A program made the position numbers and the translations under genes. The notes below the pieces were generated by a model that saw only the letters and a program-made list of their open reading frames with translations, was not told the DNA's origin and searched no databases. Positions 34,729 to 45,620 of a DNA stretch of 64,000 nucleotides are shown here, piece after piece. Positions within the stretch are counted from its first letter, which is position 1, and each line of letters starts with the position of its first letter. This DNA is from Sclerodactyla briareus. Taxonomy: Eukaryota; Echinodermata; Holothuroidea; Dendrochirotida; Sclerodactylidae. The stretch covers positions 62,001-126,000 of the forward strand of contig JAODTK010003187.1 of assembly GCA_026419785.1 (NCBI GenBank), given 5' to 3'.

Positions 34729-35226
34729 TTACTCGCCGGATATCACCTTCGCCGCTGGCTGGACCACCGCTGTCTTCCTCGCGCTCTGAGGTCTTCGGTG
34801 TCTCCCGTTGGCAAACCCCTTGGCCTTCCTGACGCTCCTCTCGGATGTAGCCCCAACTCCAGGTTGTTTGAATGAAGGAAGGTGCCTCGCCATGGAGCGT
34901 AGTTTCTCCAAGATCCCGAGCACTCCAGCCCCCCCTTCTCCTCGCCTCGACAGTTCGTAAGCCCAGTCGTGGCTGATGCGGTGTCCCAACTCCAAGTGTC
35001 GAATTAGCTTCCAGAAATAGCCACCGCACTTGGGGCACTCCCTCTTCGCAGGGGTCTTCCTTTTTGGCCCATTTCCAAGGTAACCGGTTTTTCGTAGAAT
35101 GTTCCAAGTTCCAAGGTGAAAAGTTCGAATGAAAGCAACACAGAATAAATAATGCACATGGACATGGACAGGTCTGGCACACTGATGCTGCACACAGAAT
35201 GTTATTTTGATCAGTCCTATGGTCAA
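34729..35226 (-). CDS. Putative zinc-finger protein fragment
   Basis: The minus frame contains KRECPKCGGYFWKLIRHLEL then GHRISHDWAYELSRRGEGGA. This is one C-x2-C...H-x4-H finger of the CPxCG-x5-LxRHLxxxH type, preceded by a basic KRKTPAK stretch. The zinc ligands would be the two Cys of CPKC and the two His of RHLELGH. The C-terminal ~90 residues are Arg/Lys/Ala-rich and end VVQPAAKVISGE. The first ~55 residues (VHVHYLFCVAF...) overlap sequence that looks non-coding, so the true exon probably starts near 35100. A second long frame overlaps the same DNA (197 codons, 34691-35284) but lacks any motif. A frameshift near 34740 may join the two, since that other frame continues PSEIELPEAPR to the possible donor at 34695. 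Such single fingers occur in DNA-binding host proteins and in mobile elements. Confidence 0.45.
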   Translation of the reverse strand: MTIGLIKITFCVQHQCARPVHVHVHYLFCVAFIRTFHLGTWNILRKTGYLGNGPKRKTPAKRECPKCGGYFWKLIRHLELGHRISHDWAYELSRRGEGGAGVLGILEKLRSMARHLPSFKQPGVGATSERSVRKAKGFANGRHRRPQSARKTAVVQPAAKVISGE

Positions 35227-35252
35227 GAAATTTCCCTGCTAGTGAAAGCGTG

Positions 35253-35277
35253 CAACACACACACACGCACACATACA
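35253..35277. repeat. (AC)n microsatellite, interrupted
   Basis: ACACACACACACGCACACATAC run. Confidence 0.9.
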
Positions 35278-35279
35278 TT

Positions 35280-35739
35280 TGCACTATAGTGCAGTTTGAC
35301 CTCGAGATCAGAAACTGTAATTTTAAGTTCAGTACTTTGATATAGCTGTTGGGTGAAGTGAAGAGCGCGGAAGAGTATTCCCGGATTTTTATATATTTTG
35401 ATTTGTGGTTACTGTATGCAATTCAGTCTTTGTATCTATACACAGGTGGTTAAATTCAACATGTAGGGTGATGAGTCAATGGACACCTTTCTAGTTGGCA
35501 GGACAATGTGTTACATGAATTTATCATATCTGCCTTCAATTTTAGCATCCACCTTGTAACCTCCATTGGGACATATTGTCAATGTCTTTGACTTTTGTTT
35601 ATATCACATTACAAATATGGTTTTGTTATACATTATTGTTATACTTGATACAGTTAAAGGTTACTCAGGTACAGCGCAAAGCTGCAGACACAAACTGTGC
35701 AAACAGTTGAATACAAAACGGAAATTTTCTACTGTGTGG
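35280..35739. other. Unassigned sequence before the segmental array
   Basis: No supported feature; AT-rich. Confidence 0.4.
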
Positions 35740-37620
35740 TGCAACACAGTTTTCAGAGAAGTTCCTTATTCTACAAACACTGCAAATGATTCCCCACATT
35801 TGGAAAATACTTGTAAAGAGAAACTTGATCTGAATATCTGTTGAACGTTCTGTATACGCCATGGTGATGTCTGTCATTGCAAGCCATGCACATTTTTACT
35901 TCCCGAACTGGGTGGATTTTGGATGATTCTTACCTTTTTAAAGAGACATCCAGAGGGTGGCCAGTAAGAATGGTATTGTCATGTTTGAGGTCATGAGGAT
36001 ATTCAACCCCCTTAATCCAGATATGTGACCTCTCGGTGTTACCATGGTAGATTACTTCTGCGTCACAATGTGTCTTCAAAGACTGAATCCACACTGGGGA
36101 CAGAGCCTCAGAAAAATCCTCCTTCCATCCTCTTTTCATACTGCAGTAGGGATGTGTCTGCCAGCTTCCTCCTCACCCAGACCGACCCGAAACTCTAACA
36201 TTGGACGCCATCTCTTTGGGAGAGCTGGACCTTGGCTGTTGTACTTGGTCCATTCCTTTGATGTACCAATTTAGTCTCTCAGCTTCCGACATGCATTTCC
36301 CTCAAGGCTGGTGCGTAGGAGTAGATATTCTCATGGCCGGTTACATGATCGTAACACTCATTCTGCAACCAGTGAACAATCCAGTACACCTATTCCTAAG
36401 TTTTTCCACCTTACCCACAATTCTTGCTTATTCCATGCACACATGACATGCCCTCTTGTAGCAATCGTCAATCTAGAGTAATCCAATCTGGGAACTCCTG
36501 CGTAACCTTCCTTGTCTGCCTCTTTTAACCTCTTCTCTAGACGTTTCCTCTCTTTCCCATGTCGCGGGCATGCTCCCTCCCCTTCTGTCGTTTGATGACC
36601 TCTGCTCTGAAGTCCAGCTGCTTTGAGTTTTAACGGCCGGTTTTCCTCTCCAGCCTCCCCACTTTCACTTCTTTCTGGAGAACCTCCTCCCAATGGTCTT
36701 CTTTCAAGGTTGTCATCTATGTGTAGGCTAACTGTTCTGTTCGTGCATGCGCCGCGCATCCGGCAAGAAAGTTAGCACAGAGTAGCATTCAAGGATTTCT
36801 GCTTAGACAGACGAACATACCCATTATCTCCTCGTATCATGTTTGAAACCTGGCTGCGCTGTCTCTCTCTCTCTTCAGCTTCTCTGTTACATCAAGCTCA
36901 AGAGTACCCGCTGTACTGTCCCTTTCTGATATGCCAACACAGCATCCGGCAGTTCTCCCATCATGGAACGAAAGTGTGGGCCAACAGGATTCCAAAGCAT
37001 TTCATTAGCTTTGTCAGAATTTTCATCTATTGTGAGTAAAACCTGGTTTTCCTCCTTCCTCTGTGCACCACAAGCCTCCATTTCAATGTGGCATATTTTG
37101 TCCTCAACCCTGCCAAGTCCGTCCTTCAACTTGGACAGCAGGACTTTGAAACCATGCGGTTGAAATCCTCCTCCTCCTTTCTGAGCTTTGCTCCAGCTTG
37201 AATCTTCTGTTGCTTGCCTACTTTGGCCATCTCTTCTGTGGCCTTGATCTGGCAATGTAAGAAGTGCTGGGACTGAACCTAGTGAGGAATTGATCACGCA
37301 ATGCAACAAAGATTACCAAAGTGCCTCCCTCAAATCCATAGCCTTGCCTGTCCTTTCAGTGTCCTAGTGAAAATTTGAGTCAAGTTCCGATTTCACCTGG
37401 GTTGTTGGATCATTAGCTCATGGGCTTCAGTATATATAATCTGTGAACACTAGAAGATGGGCTCTGGCCAAATCAGCGTCTACAGGATCTCTCCCGAAAT
37501 CGCGCGGGAAGAAAATCAGTTACTTGCAAGTGGTTTTGAGGCTCCAGTCATGAAATCGTTTTAAACAACAACAACAGCTACAACTGCGGACGCATTAAAC
37601 CATACGGCCACATACCAATT
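35740..37620 (-). mobile_element. Segmental array unit U1 (minus-strand repetitive gene, truncated)
   Basis: Read on the minus strand from high to low coordinate it holds four modules. A short gag-like remnant (GATTTGGCCAGAGCCCATCTT near 37450-37500). A middle module (36880-37330) with NEMLWNPVGPHFRSMMGELP then DAVLAYQKGTVQRVL. A Lys/Arg-rich module (36358-36760) with KERKRLEKRLKEADKEGYAG. A last exon (35931-36300) with AERLNWYIKG..., EDFSEALSPVWIQSLKTHCD, and IWIKGVEYPHDLKHDNTI, ending VSLKR at a donor AAAG|GTAAGAAT (35931). It lacks the ~1-kb 5' block that units U3 and U4 have upstream (at higher coordinates). 35740-35930 is the downstream intronic flank shared by all units. Confidence 0.6.
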
Positions 37621-37629
37621 TTTTGCTCT

Positions 37630-38613
37630 GAACATGGTGGATGTAGGATGATGCTTACCTTTTTTAGAGATAATCCAGAGGGTGTCCAGAAGAATGGTAT
37701 TTATCATGTTTTGGAGTCATGAGGATATTCCCCGTTATCCAGATATGTGAACTCTTCACGGTTGTTTTACCATGGTCGATTATGCCCGTCACAGAAAAAG
37801 CATCTTCCCTCCTCTTCAGACTGCAGTAGGGATGTATCTGCCAGCTTCCTCTTCTTCACAGACCGACCCGACTCTAACATGGACGTCATCTCTTTGAAGA
37901 GCTGGCTTGGCTGGTGTATTTGGTCCAATCCTTTGATGTACCAATTTAGTCTCAGCTCCGACATGCTATTCACCTCCCCGGCTGGTGCATAGAGAAGAAT
38001 CTCATAGTCGGTTGATCATCGTAACACTCATTCTGCAACCAGTTAAACAATCCAGTAACAACTAGTTCTTAAGTTTTTTCCACCTTACACCACAAGTTCT
38101 TGCTTATCCAGGCACACCGAATGCCCTCTTGTACATCGCAGATCTCTAGAGTAATCCAATAGGGGAATAATCATGGTACACGCTTCCATTGTCGACTCTT
38201 TAACCGCTTCTCGTAGACGTTTCCTTTTCAGGTCGCGGGCATGCTCCCTCCCCTTCTGTCGTTTGATGACCTCTGCTCTTGAGGTCCGCTGCTTTAGTTT
38301 TACGCCGGTTCCTCCCCTCTCAAGAGAGTTCCAGCCCTCCCCACACTTCACTGCTTCCTGGAGAATCCGCCCAACGGTCTTCTTCAGTTACAGCTGTAGG
38401 CTACAGTTTTGTTCTTGCATGCGCGCATCCGCAAGAAAGATGGCCATATGGCATTTCGGGGACTTTGCATTTAGACGAGTTGAACATTCCCATTATCTCT
38501 CCTCGGTTCACTTGTGTATGCGCCTGGTGACACTGTCTCTTCAGCTTTTTGGGTTTTCTCGGGGGGGTTTAGTTTTTTTGGGGGGTGTTTGTTGTGGGGG
38601 GTGTGCCCCTTTT

Positions 38614-38646
<33 letters not shown>

Positions 38647-40640
38647 TTGGGTGGTTGGTTTTGGCCTTTTCTGGGGGGGGGGGGGCTTCCTCCCCCGTTG
38701 TGGGGGGGGGGGTGTTGTAGGGGAGGGGGTCATTGTAGGGGTTTGTGTTTGTCTTTTGTGTTGTGTTTGTTTTTTTTTTTTCGTCTTTTTTTGGGGGTTT
38801 TGGGTTTTTGGGGTTTTCCCTTCTGTTCACGAGCTCAGAGTACCTGCTGTACTGCTTTCTGATACGCCAACACAAGCATCCAGGCAGCTCTCTCCATCAT
38901 GGAACCAAAGTGTGGGCCAATAGTCATTCCGAGGCTGGGTTCATCAGCTTTGGTCCGGTCCGCTGTATCTCAATCATGCGAAGAGCTACATTCGCTGGAA
39001 CCAATGCCTCTGGTTGCCTCTTTCCCACTTTTTTGGGCAGCTACCACACTTTTCACTACTTTGATGCACTCTCCATGGTTGATCTGGGTTTTCTGCAGAT
39101 TGTAGAACGCCCTCATTCATGGTGCACAGTGAGGTGCTCTCACCAGCAGGCCCCGAACCTGTAACTCTGTCTTTGCTTCAGGCCGAGTTAGGTCATGAAG
39201 GATGGCTCTCCTCAGGCCTTCCACAATAAGTGCCCTTCGTCAGCAGGTCTACGAATTCATCAAATGGCTCTACCAGCTTGCCACTGATGTGAAACAGTAT
39301 GTGGAGTCTGTTGAATTGCTCCCCTCAAATCATAGCCTTGCCTGTCCTTTCAGTGTCCTAGTGAAAATTTGTGTCAAGTTTCTGAATTTTCACCGGGTTG
39401 TCTGGATCATACAACTCATGGGCTACAATATAAATCTGTGAACACTAAAAATGGGCTCTGGCCAAATCAGCGTCTACTGTGTCTCCCTGAAACCGAGTTT
39501 GAAAAAATCAGTTTCTCACTCTCCGCAAGTGGTTGTTTGAGGCTTACAGCCATGAATCATTTTACACAAACATAGAAACTGCAGACCTAGCATTAAACCA
39601 GACGGGAATATGTGGTAACATGCATGTTGACTTCGTAATACTATACTAGGTTTGAAAAAAAATTACAGGGATGGCACTTGTAACAAGATTAATGAAATAA
39701 ATATTGATCTCATCACCTCTTGATGTGTCATTGGATTACAAAATTCCCTCCTCGGAAAATCGGTCGGAAGAAAAACAATGCACTGCGAAATTTAAAACGC
39801 AATTCCTCTTGAAATTTCACTCGCCCTGGTCATGCAGTTGTACTCCGGGTCCTTGGAAGTAGGCTATGCCTAGGCTATATCTAGTCGTTGTAAACGTCTA
39901 TGACCCCTCGTTGAGACGATCCATTGGGCCTACAGTACCCCTCAGTAGCGAAGACAGACAAACCCAACCCTCAGAAGCGTTGCATGGAAATTAACAAAAA
40001 GTTCCCCCACCGTTGAAATGAATGCCATGTTGAAATGTAATGCCCCATGTTTCATCAGCGCCATGTCGTGTAGTTTTTTCCTCAGACCGGCTTTTGTTGA
40101 AAACGGGATCCACGATTGTGAGTTCGCCACTGGATTGTTTGTTGACTGCCAGGTTTGGGGGCACTGTTCCCTACTGTAAAATAGGGCGTGCATGATGAGC
40201 CAAATGAAGAAATTGGAAAAAATTCCCATCAATTTGAGCTGTTTTTCTATGTTCATGATTAAGTCATGAAATTTTCCATGATGACAGTTTATCTTAACGG
40301 AGAGCCATTCATTACTTGCAAGGAGAGACGGTCCCTTCCTTGAAGTTTGGCCATGCCACACCACCTATGTTATAAAATTTTTGATACATTTTGATATGGT
40401 TTGCAGCACTATTGGTGCACTAAATGATCAAGTGTTGTGGGCACACCTTGCGATTTGGACACTCAACTCTTTGAAAATCTGCAGACTAACCAGAATCTCC
40501 AACACATTGGCATCATATTTGTTTTCTTATTTTCCCTCCAGCAGTTATCTGCCTGTAGAAATAGGGTTGCTGGTAGAGGCCTTCCCCGAAATATTGGGAA
40601 AATATCATCTTTAAATCGGGAAGTAATTTAAAAATCTAAG
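37630..40640 (-). mobile_element. Segmental array unit U2 with upstream block
   Basis: Same module order on the minus strand: upstream block 39600-40640 (AAATTTCATGACTTAATCATGAACATAG region and promoter-side sequence), gag-like stretch 39300-39490 (VDADLARAHF then DPDNP), middle module 38830-39200, Lys/Arg module 38085-38400 (KGREHARDLKRKRLREAVKE), last exon 37660-38000 (SELRLNWYIKGLDQIHQPSQ then LFKEMTSMLESGRS). Its donor is CTAAAAAAG|GTAAG near 37657. A G/T-rich low-complexity tract (38540-38820) sits inside the middle module where the other units have only ~20 bp. Stops and frameshifts are frequent. Confidence 0.65.
38540..38820. repeat. G/T low-complexity insertion with G-runs
   Basis: Contains a run of about 27 G at 38617-38643 plus GGGGGGGG and TTTTTTTT runs. 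Paralogous units have CTTCAGCTTCTCTGTTTCATCAAGCTGAGAGTACC at this point, so ~280 bp are extra. Confidence 0.9.
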
Positions 40641-40819
40641 GGTTTGGTCATATTTTAGCATACATCCGTAACAACAAAACACAAACTATGATGGCATAGT
40701 GATTACCCTGCCTATATGGTAATGTTACAAAGCTCTTAGTCTACTACTAAGTATGAATGCTGTGCAACTCTGCATTCAACCAGTTCTTTAAAACAGGTTT
40801 TCAGAATTTGACCTTTACT

Positions 40820-41600
40820 GAACCAAACTGAACAAATAATTTCCCCACATTTAGCAAATACTTGTAGAGAGAAACTCATCCGGATATCTTTAAACGTTTC
40901 TGTATACCCATGGTGATGACTGTGTCCATTGGGCAAGCATGCGCACTTTTTACTTCCGCACATGGTGGTTTAGATGAATTCTTAACCTTTTTAGAGATCA
41001 TCCAGAGGGTGTCCAGAGAATGGTAATTTGGTCATTTTGAGTCATGAGGATTTCCCCCTTATTCCAGATATGTGACTCGCGGTTGTTACAATGGTCGCTT
41101 ACTGCCGTCACATGTGTCTTGACAAGATCTGAATCACACAACTGAAGCCCCTCAGAAAATCATCTTCCATCCTCTCAGAATGCATGTAGGTGATGTGTCC
41201 GCCAGCTTCCTCTCCTACACTCAGACCGACCCGACTCTAACATGGACGTCATCTCTCTTTGAAGAGGAGCTGGACCTTGGCTGGTGTATTGGTCCAATCC
41301 TTTGATGTACCAATTTAGTCTCTCAACTTCCGACATGCATTCCCTCAAGGGCGGGTACATAGGAGTAGATATTCTCATGGCCGGTTACATGACGTAGCAC
41401 TCTTCTGCAGCCAGTAAACAATCCAGTACATCTAAGTTCTTCTTAAGTCTTTCTCCACCTTACACCACAAGTTCCTGCTTTCCATCCACACATGACTGCC
41501 TTCCTGTAGATCGTCAGATCTGGATAATCCAATTCCCTGAGAGACTTGTCCCGCTACGCTTCCAATGTCTTCCTCTTGAACCTCTTCTCTAGTTTCTTAT
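40820..41600 (-). pseudogene. Extra last-exon copy (duplicated ~790-bp block)
   Basis: Repeats only the last exon and flank of the unit: SEVERLNWYIKGLDQ on the minus strand at 41280-41345 and TTAACC|TTTTTAGAGATCATCCAGAGGG at 40981. It ends at CTCTTCTCTAGTTTCTTATTTTAAC, where it jumps back to the flank sequence and a second last exon begins. The identical arrangement recurs at 44790-45600, so it belongs to the ~3.95-kb period. Confidence 0.7.
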
Positions 41601-42522
41601 TTTAACAAAAACACTGCGAATGATCCCCCACCTTTTATGAGAATCTTTTAAAGAGAACTCGATCCGAATATCTGTTAAACGTTTCTGTATACCCCATGGT
41701 GATGACTGTGTCATTGCAAGCCTGCACATTTTGTTTCCTCTCGAACATGGGAATTTAGGATGATTCTTAACCTTTTTAGCAGATCATCCAGAGGGTGTCC
41801 AGAAGAATGGTATTTGTCATGTTTGAGTCATGAGGATATTCCCCCTTCTCTGTTCCTCCGATATGTGAACTATAGGTTGTATCATGGTCAATTACTTCTG
41901 TCACTGTGTCTTCCACCGATCTGATCCTGATCCTGACAACCTCAGAAAATCATCTTTCAATTCCTTTTTCCAAAGAATGCATAGGGATGTGTTTGCCAGC
42001 TTTCCTCACTCTACACCGTCCGACCCGACTCACATAACATGGACGTCATCTCTTTGAAGAGCTGGACCTTGGCTGGTGTATTTGGTCCAATCCTTTGATG
42101 TACCGATTTAGTCTCTCACCTTCCGACATGCTTCCCCTCAAGAGGCGGGTACAATAGGAGTATGATATTCTCATAGTCGGTTTACATGATTTTAGCATCT
42201 CATTCTGCGCCAGTAAACAATCCGGACACCTAGTTTGTTTTTTTCTCTTTACACCTCACAAGTTCCTGCTTATCCATCCACACATGACATGCCCTTCCTG
42301 TGATCGTCAGCTCTAGAGTAATCCAATTCTGGGAACTCCTGGCGTATGCTTCCAATGTCTGCCTCTTTGAACCTCTTCTCCAGACGTTTCCTGTCTTTCA
42401 TATCGCGGGCATGCTCCCTCCCCCTCTGATCGTTTGATGACCTCCTGGCTCTGAAGTCCAGCTGCTTCACTTTCACCAACGCCGGTTCCCTCTGCTGCAG
42501 CGTGCCCCCCAATTCCACTGCT

Positions 42523-42562
42523 TTTTTTTTTTTTTCTGGGGGGGGGGGGGGGGGGGGGGGGG
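42523..42562. repeat. Poly-T/poly-G insertion
   Basis: CACTGC, then ~15 T, CT, then ~24 G replaces CACTGCTTCCTGGAGAATCCGCC of sister units (46472-46500). Confidence 0.9.
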
Positions 42563-43943
42563 ATGAATCCCCCAACGGCTCTTCTTCAAGGTTATCTAAG
42601 TGAGGCTTGGTTCTGGTCTTGCATTGCGCGCATCCGGCAAAAGAGATAGCACATAGTGGCATTCGAGGCCTTTGCTTAGACGAGTTGAACATTCCTATTG
42701 TCTCCTCGGTATCACTGTTATGCGACCTGGCTGACGCTGTCTCTCTCTCTTCAGCTTCTCTGTTTCATCAAGCTGAGCGTCCCGCTGTACTGTCTCCTCT
42801 GATACGCCAACACAAGTATCCAGGCAGCTCTCATCATGAACCAAAGAGTGTGGGCCAACAGGCATTGCGAGGCGTATCCATCAGCTTTGGGTCCCCGGTC
42901 CGCTGATATCCTCAATCATGGCCGAAGAGGTCTACATTCAACTGTGACCAATGCCTCTGGTTGCTCTTCCCATCTTTTTGGCACTACCACACCTCTCACT
43001 ACTTTGATGCAACTCTACATGTTGATCTGGGTTTCTGCAGATGTGTAGAATGCCCTCATCCATGTTGGCAGTAAGGTGGCTCTCCAAGCAGGACCAGAAC
43101 CTGTAACTCTGTCTTGTGTCTCAGGCCGAGTTAGGTCCTGAAGGATTGATCCTCAGCCTTCCACAAGAATGCCCTTGTCAGCATTTCTAATCGAATGCAT
43201 CATAATGCTCTACCAGCTTGCCACTGATGTGAAACAGGATGTGAAGTCTGTTGAAAGTGGCTCCCCTCAATCCATAGCCTTGGCCGTCCTTTCAGTGTCC
43301 TAGTGAAAAATTGAGGTCAGTTCTGAATTTCACCTGGGTTGTCGGGATTATTCAACTGATGGGCTCCAATATAATTGTGAACGCGAGAAGATGGGCTCTG
43401 GCCAAATCAGCGTCTACAGTGTCTCCCTGAAACCGAGCGGTAAGAAAATCAGTTACTCGCAGTGTTTTAGTGCTCAGTCATGATCGTTTTACAACAACAG
43501 AGTCAAATTGCAGACGCATAAACCTATACGGGTGCTAACATGTGCTAACATGCATGTTGAACTTAGTGATATTATACTAGTCTTACGAGAAATACCGGGA
43601 TGCACTTGTTGGGCAAGTTATGGACTAAATATGATCTCACTCAATCTTCGAAGTACGTTAATTACAAATCCTCCCTCGGAGAATCCAGTCGGAGACAACA
43701 TCCACTGCGAAATTTAAAACACATCAATTCCACTTCGAAATTTTACATCAGTCATCAGTTGTAACTCCGGGTCCCTTGGAAGTAGGCTATGCCTACCTGC
43801 CTAGGCTATATCGGTAGCGTTTGTAAACATGTCTATGACCCCTCGATGAGACGATCCATTAGGCCTCATACCCTCTCAGTACGAAGACAGACAAACCCAA
43901 CCTCAGAAGCAATTGCCATGGAATACAAAAGTTCCCATCATTG

Positions 43944-43963
43944 GGGGGGGGGGGGGGGGGGGA
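43944..43963. repeat. 20-G insertion
   Basis: CCCATCATTG followed by a G-run then AAATCGAATGCCCC; the sister unit at 47840 has CCCATCATTGAAATCGAATGCCCC with no run. Confidence 0.9.
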
Positions 43964-44639
43964 AATCGAATGCCCCATCGTTGAAATGTAATGCCGCCCC
44001 ATTTTTTCTGCGCCATGTTGTGGTTGTTTTTCCTCGTCGGCTACCTGTCGAAGAAACCGAGATCCACGATTGTGAGTTCCGCCACTGATGTTTGTTGACT
44101 GCATGTTGGGGCACTGTTCCCCTGTAAATAGGGCGGTGCATAATGAGCCATATGAGAACTGAAAATTCCTCATCAATTTTGAAGCCATTTTGGGGGCTAT
44201 GTTCAATGGTAAAAAGTATGAAATTTTCCATGATGACAGTTAATCTTACAAGGAGAGCATTCATTACTTGCAAGGATAGAGACAGGTACCCTTCCTTGGA
44301 AGTTTGCCATGCCACACAACACCTTATGTAATAAAATGTTTGATTACATTTTTGATATGGTTTGCAGCACAATTGGTGCACTAATTGATGCAAGTGTTGT
44401 GCACACCTTTGTCGATGGACACTCAACTCTTTTGAAAATCTGCAACTAACCAGAATCTCCACATTGCCATCACATTTTGTTCTTATTTTCCCATCCAGCA
44501 GTTATCTGCCTGTAGAACTAATAGGGTTTGCTGGTCGAGGCCTTCCCTGAAATAATTGGGAAATATCATCTTAATAGGGAAGTAATTTTAATCTAAGGTT
44601 TGGTCATATTTTAGCATACATCAGTAACACAAACACAAC

Positions 44640-45620
44640 TAGATGCATATTGATTCCCTGCCTATATGGATTATGTTCACAAAGCCTCTTAAGTCTACTA
44701 CTAAGGGATGGAATGCTGTGCAACTCTGCATTCACCAGTCCCTTTAACATGGTTTTCCAGAATTTGACCTTTACTTACTGAAGAACGCAAACTGAACACA
44801 TAATTCCCCCACACTTTAGAAAATAACTTGTAGAGAGAGAAACTCATGTCCGGATTATCTGTTAAAAACGTTTCTGTATACCCCATGGTGGTGAACCTGT
44901 GTCTTGGCAAGCCTGCGCCTTTTTACTTTTAACTTCCGCACATGGGTGGATTCGTATGATGAGTCTTACCTTTTAAGATCAGCGTGTTGTCCATAAGAAT
45001 GTATTGGCATGTTTGAGGCCCCCATGAGGAATTCCCCACTTATCCAGTATGTGAAACTCTCCTCTTCCCCGGGGGTTGTTACAATGGTCGATTACTGCTG
45101 CCGTCACATGTGTCCTTGACCAGATCGAATCATCAACTGAAGTCTCAGAACAATCATCTTCCATCCTCTCAGAATGAGTAGGGATGTGATCTGCCAGCTT
45201 GCTCGCTACAACTCTACACTAGACCACCACGCTCTAACATGGACATCATCTTCCTCTTTGAAGATGGCGGGACCTTGGCTGGTGTACTTGTCCAATCCTT
45301 TTATGTACGCAATTTAGTCTCCTCAATTCCGACATGCATTCCCTCAAGGCTGGTACATAGGATTAGATTTCCCTTGGCCGTTTACATTCATCGTAGCCGA
45401 CTCATTCTGCAGCCAGTAAACAATCCAGTACATCTAGTTCGTCTTAGTCTTCCCACCTTACACACAGTTCCTGCTTCTCACCACACTGACATGCCTCCTG
45501 AGAATCGTCAGATCTGGAGTAATCCCAATTCTTTCTGAGAACTGTCTCGTACGCTTCCATGTGCTTCCTCTTTGAACCTCTTCTCTAGTTTCTTATTCTA
45601 CAAAACACTGCGATGATTCC
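44640..45620 (-). pseudogene. Extra last-exon copy, second occurrence
   Basis: Paralogue of 40820-41600, offset by about 3.98 kb. It has TTACC|TTTTAAGATCAGCG at 44966, TTCCGACATGCATTCCCTCAAGG at 45330, and the same abrupt end CTCTTCTCTAGTTTCTTATTCTAC at 45590. Confidence 0.7.

Larger units (their letters stand above)
41600..44640 (-). mobile_element. Segmental array unit U3 with upstream block
   Basis: Full module set on the minus strand. Upstream block 43560-44640 includes QHAVNKHQWRNSQSW at 44060-44110. Gag-like stretch lies at 43300-43450. Middle module 42720-43250. Lys/Arg module 42270-42600 (KQLDFRARRSSNDQRGREHA; RDMKDRKRLEKRFKEADIGS; IRQEFPELDYSRADD). Last exon 41767-42190 with donor near 41767. 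Poly-T/poly-G insertions at 42523-42562 and a 20-G insertion at 43944-43963 break it. It is about 3.95 kb apart from U4 at every landmark compared. Confidence 0.65.
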
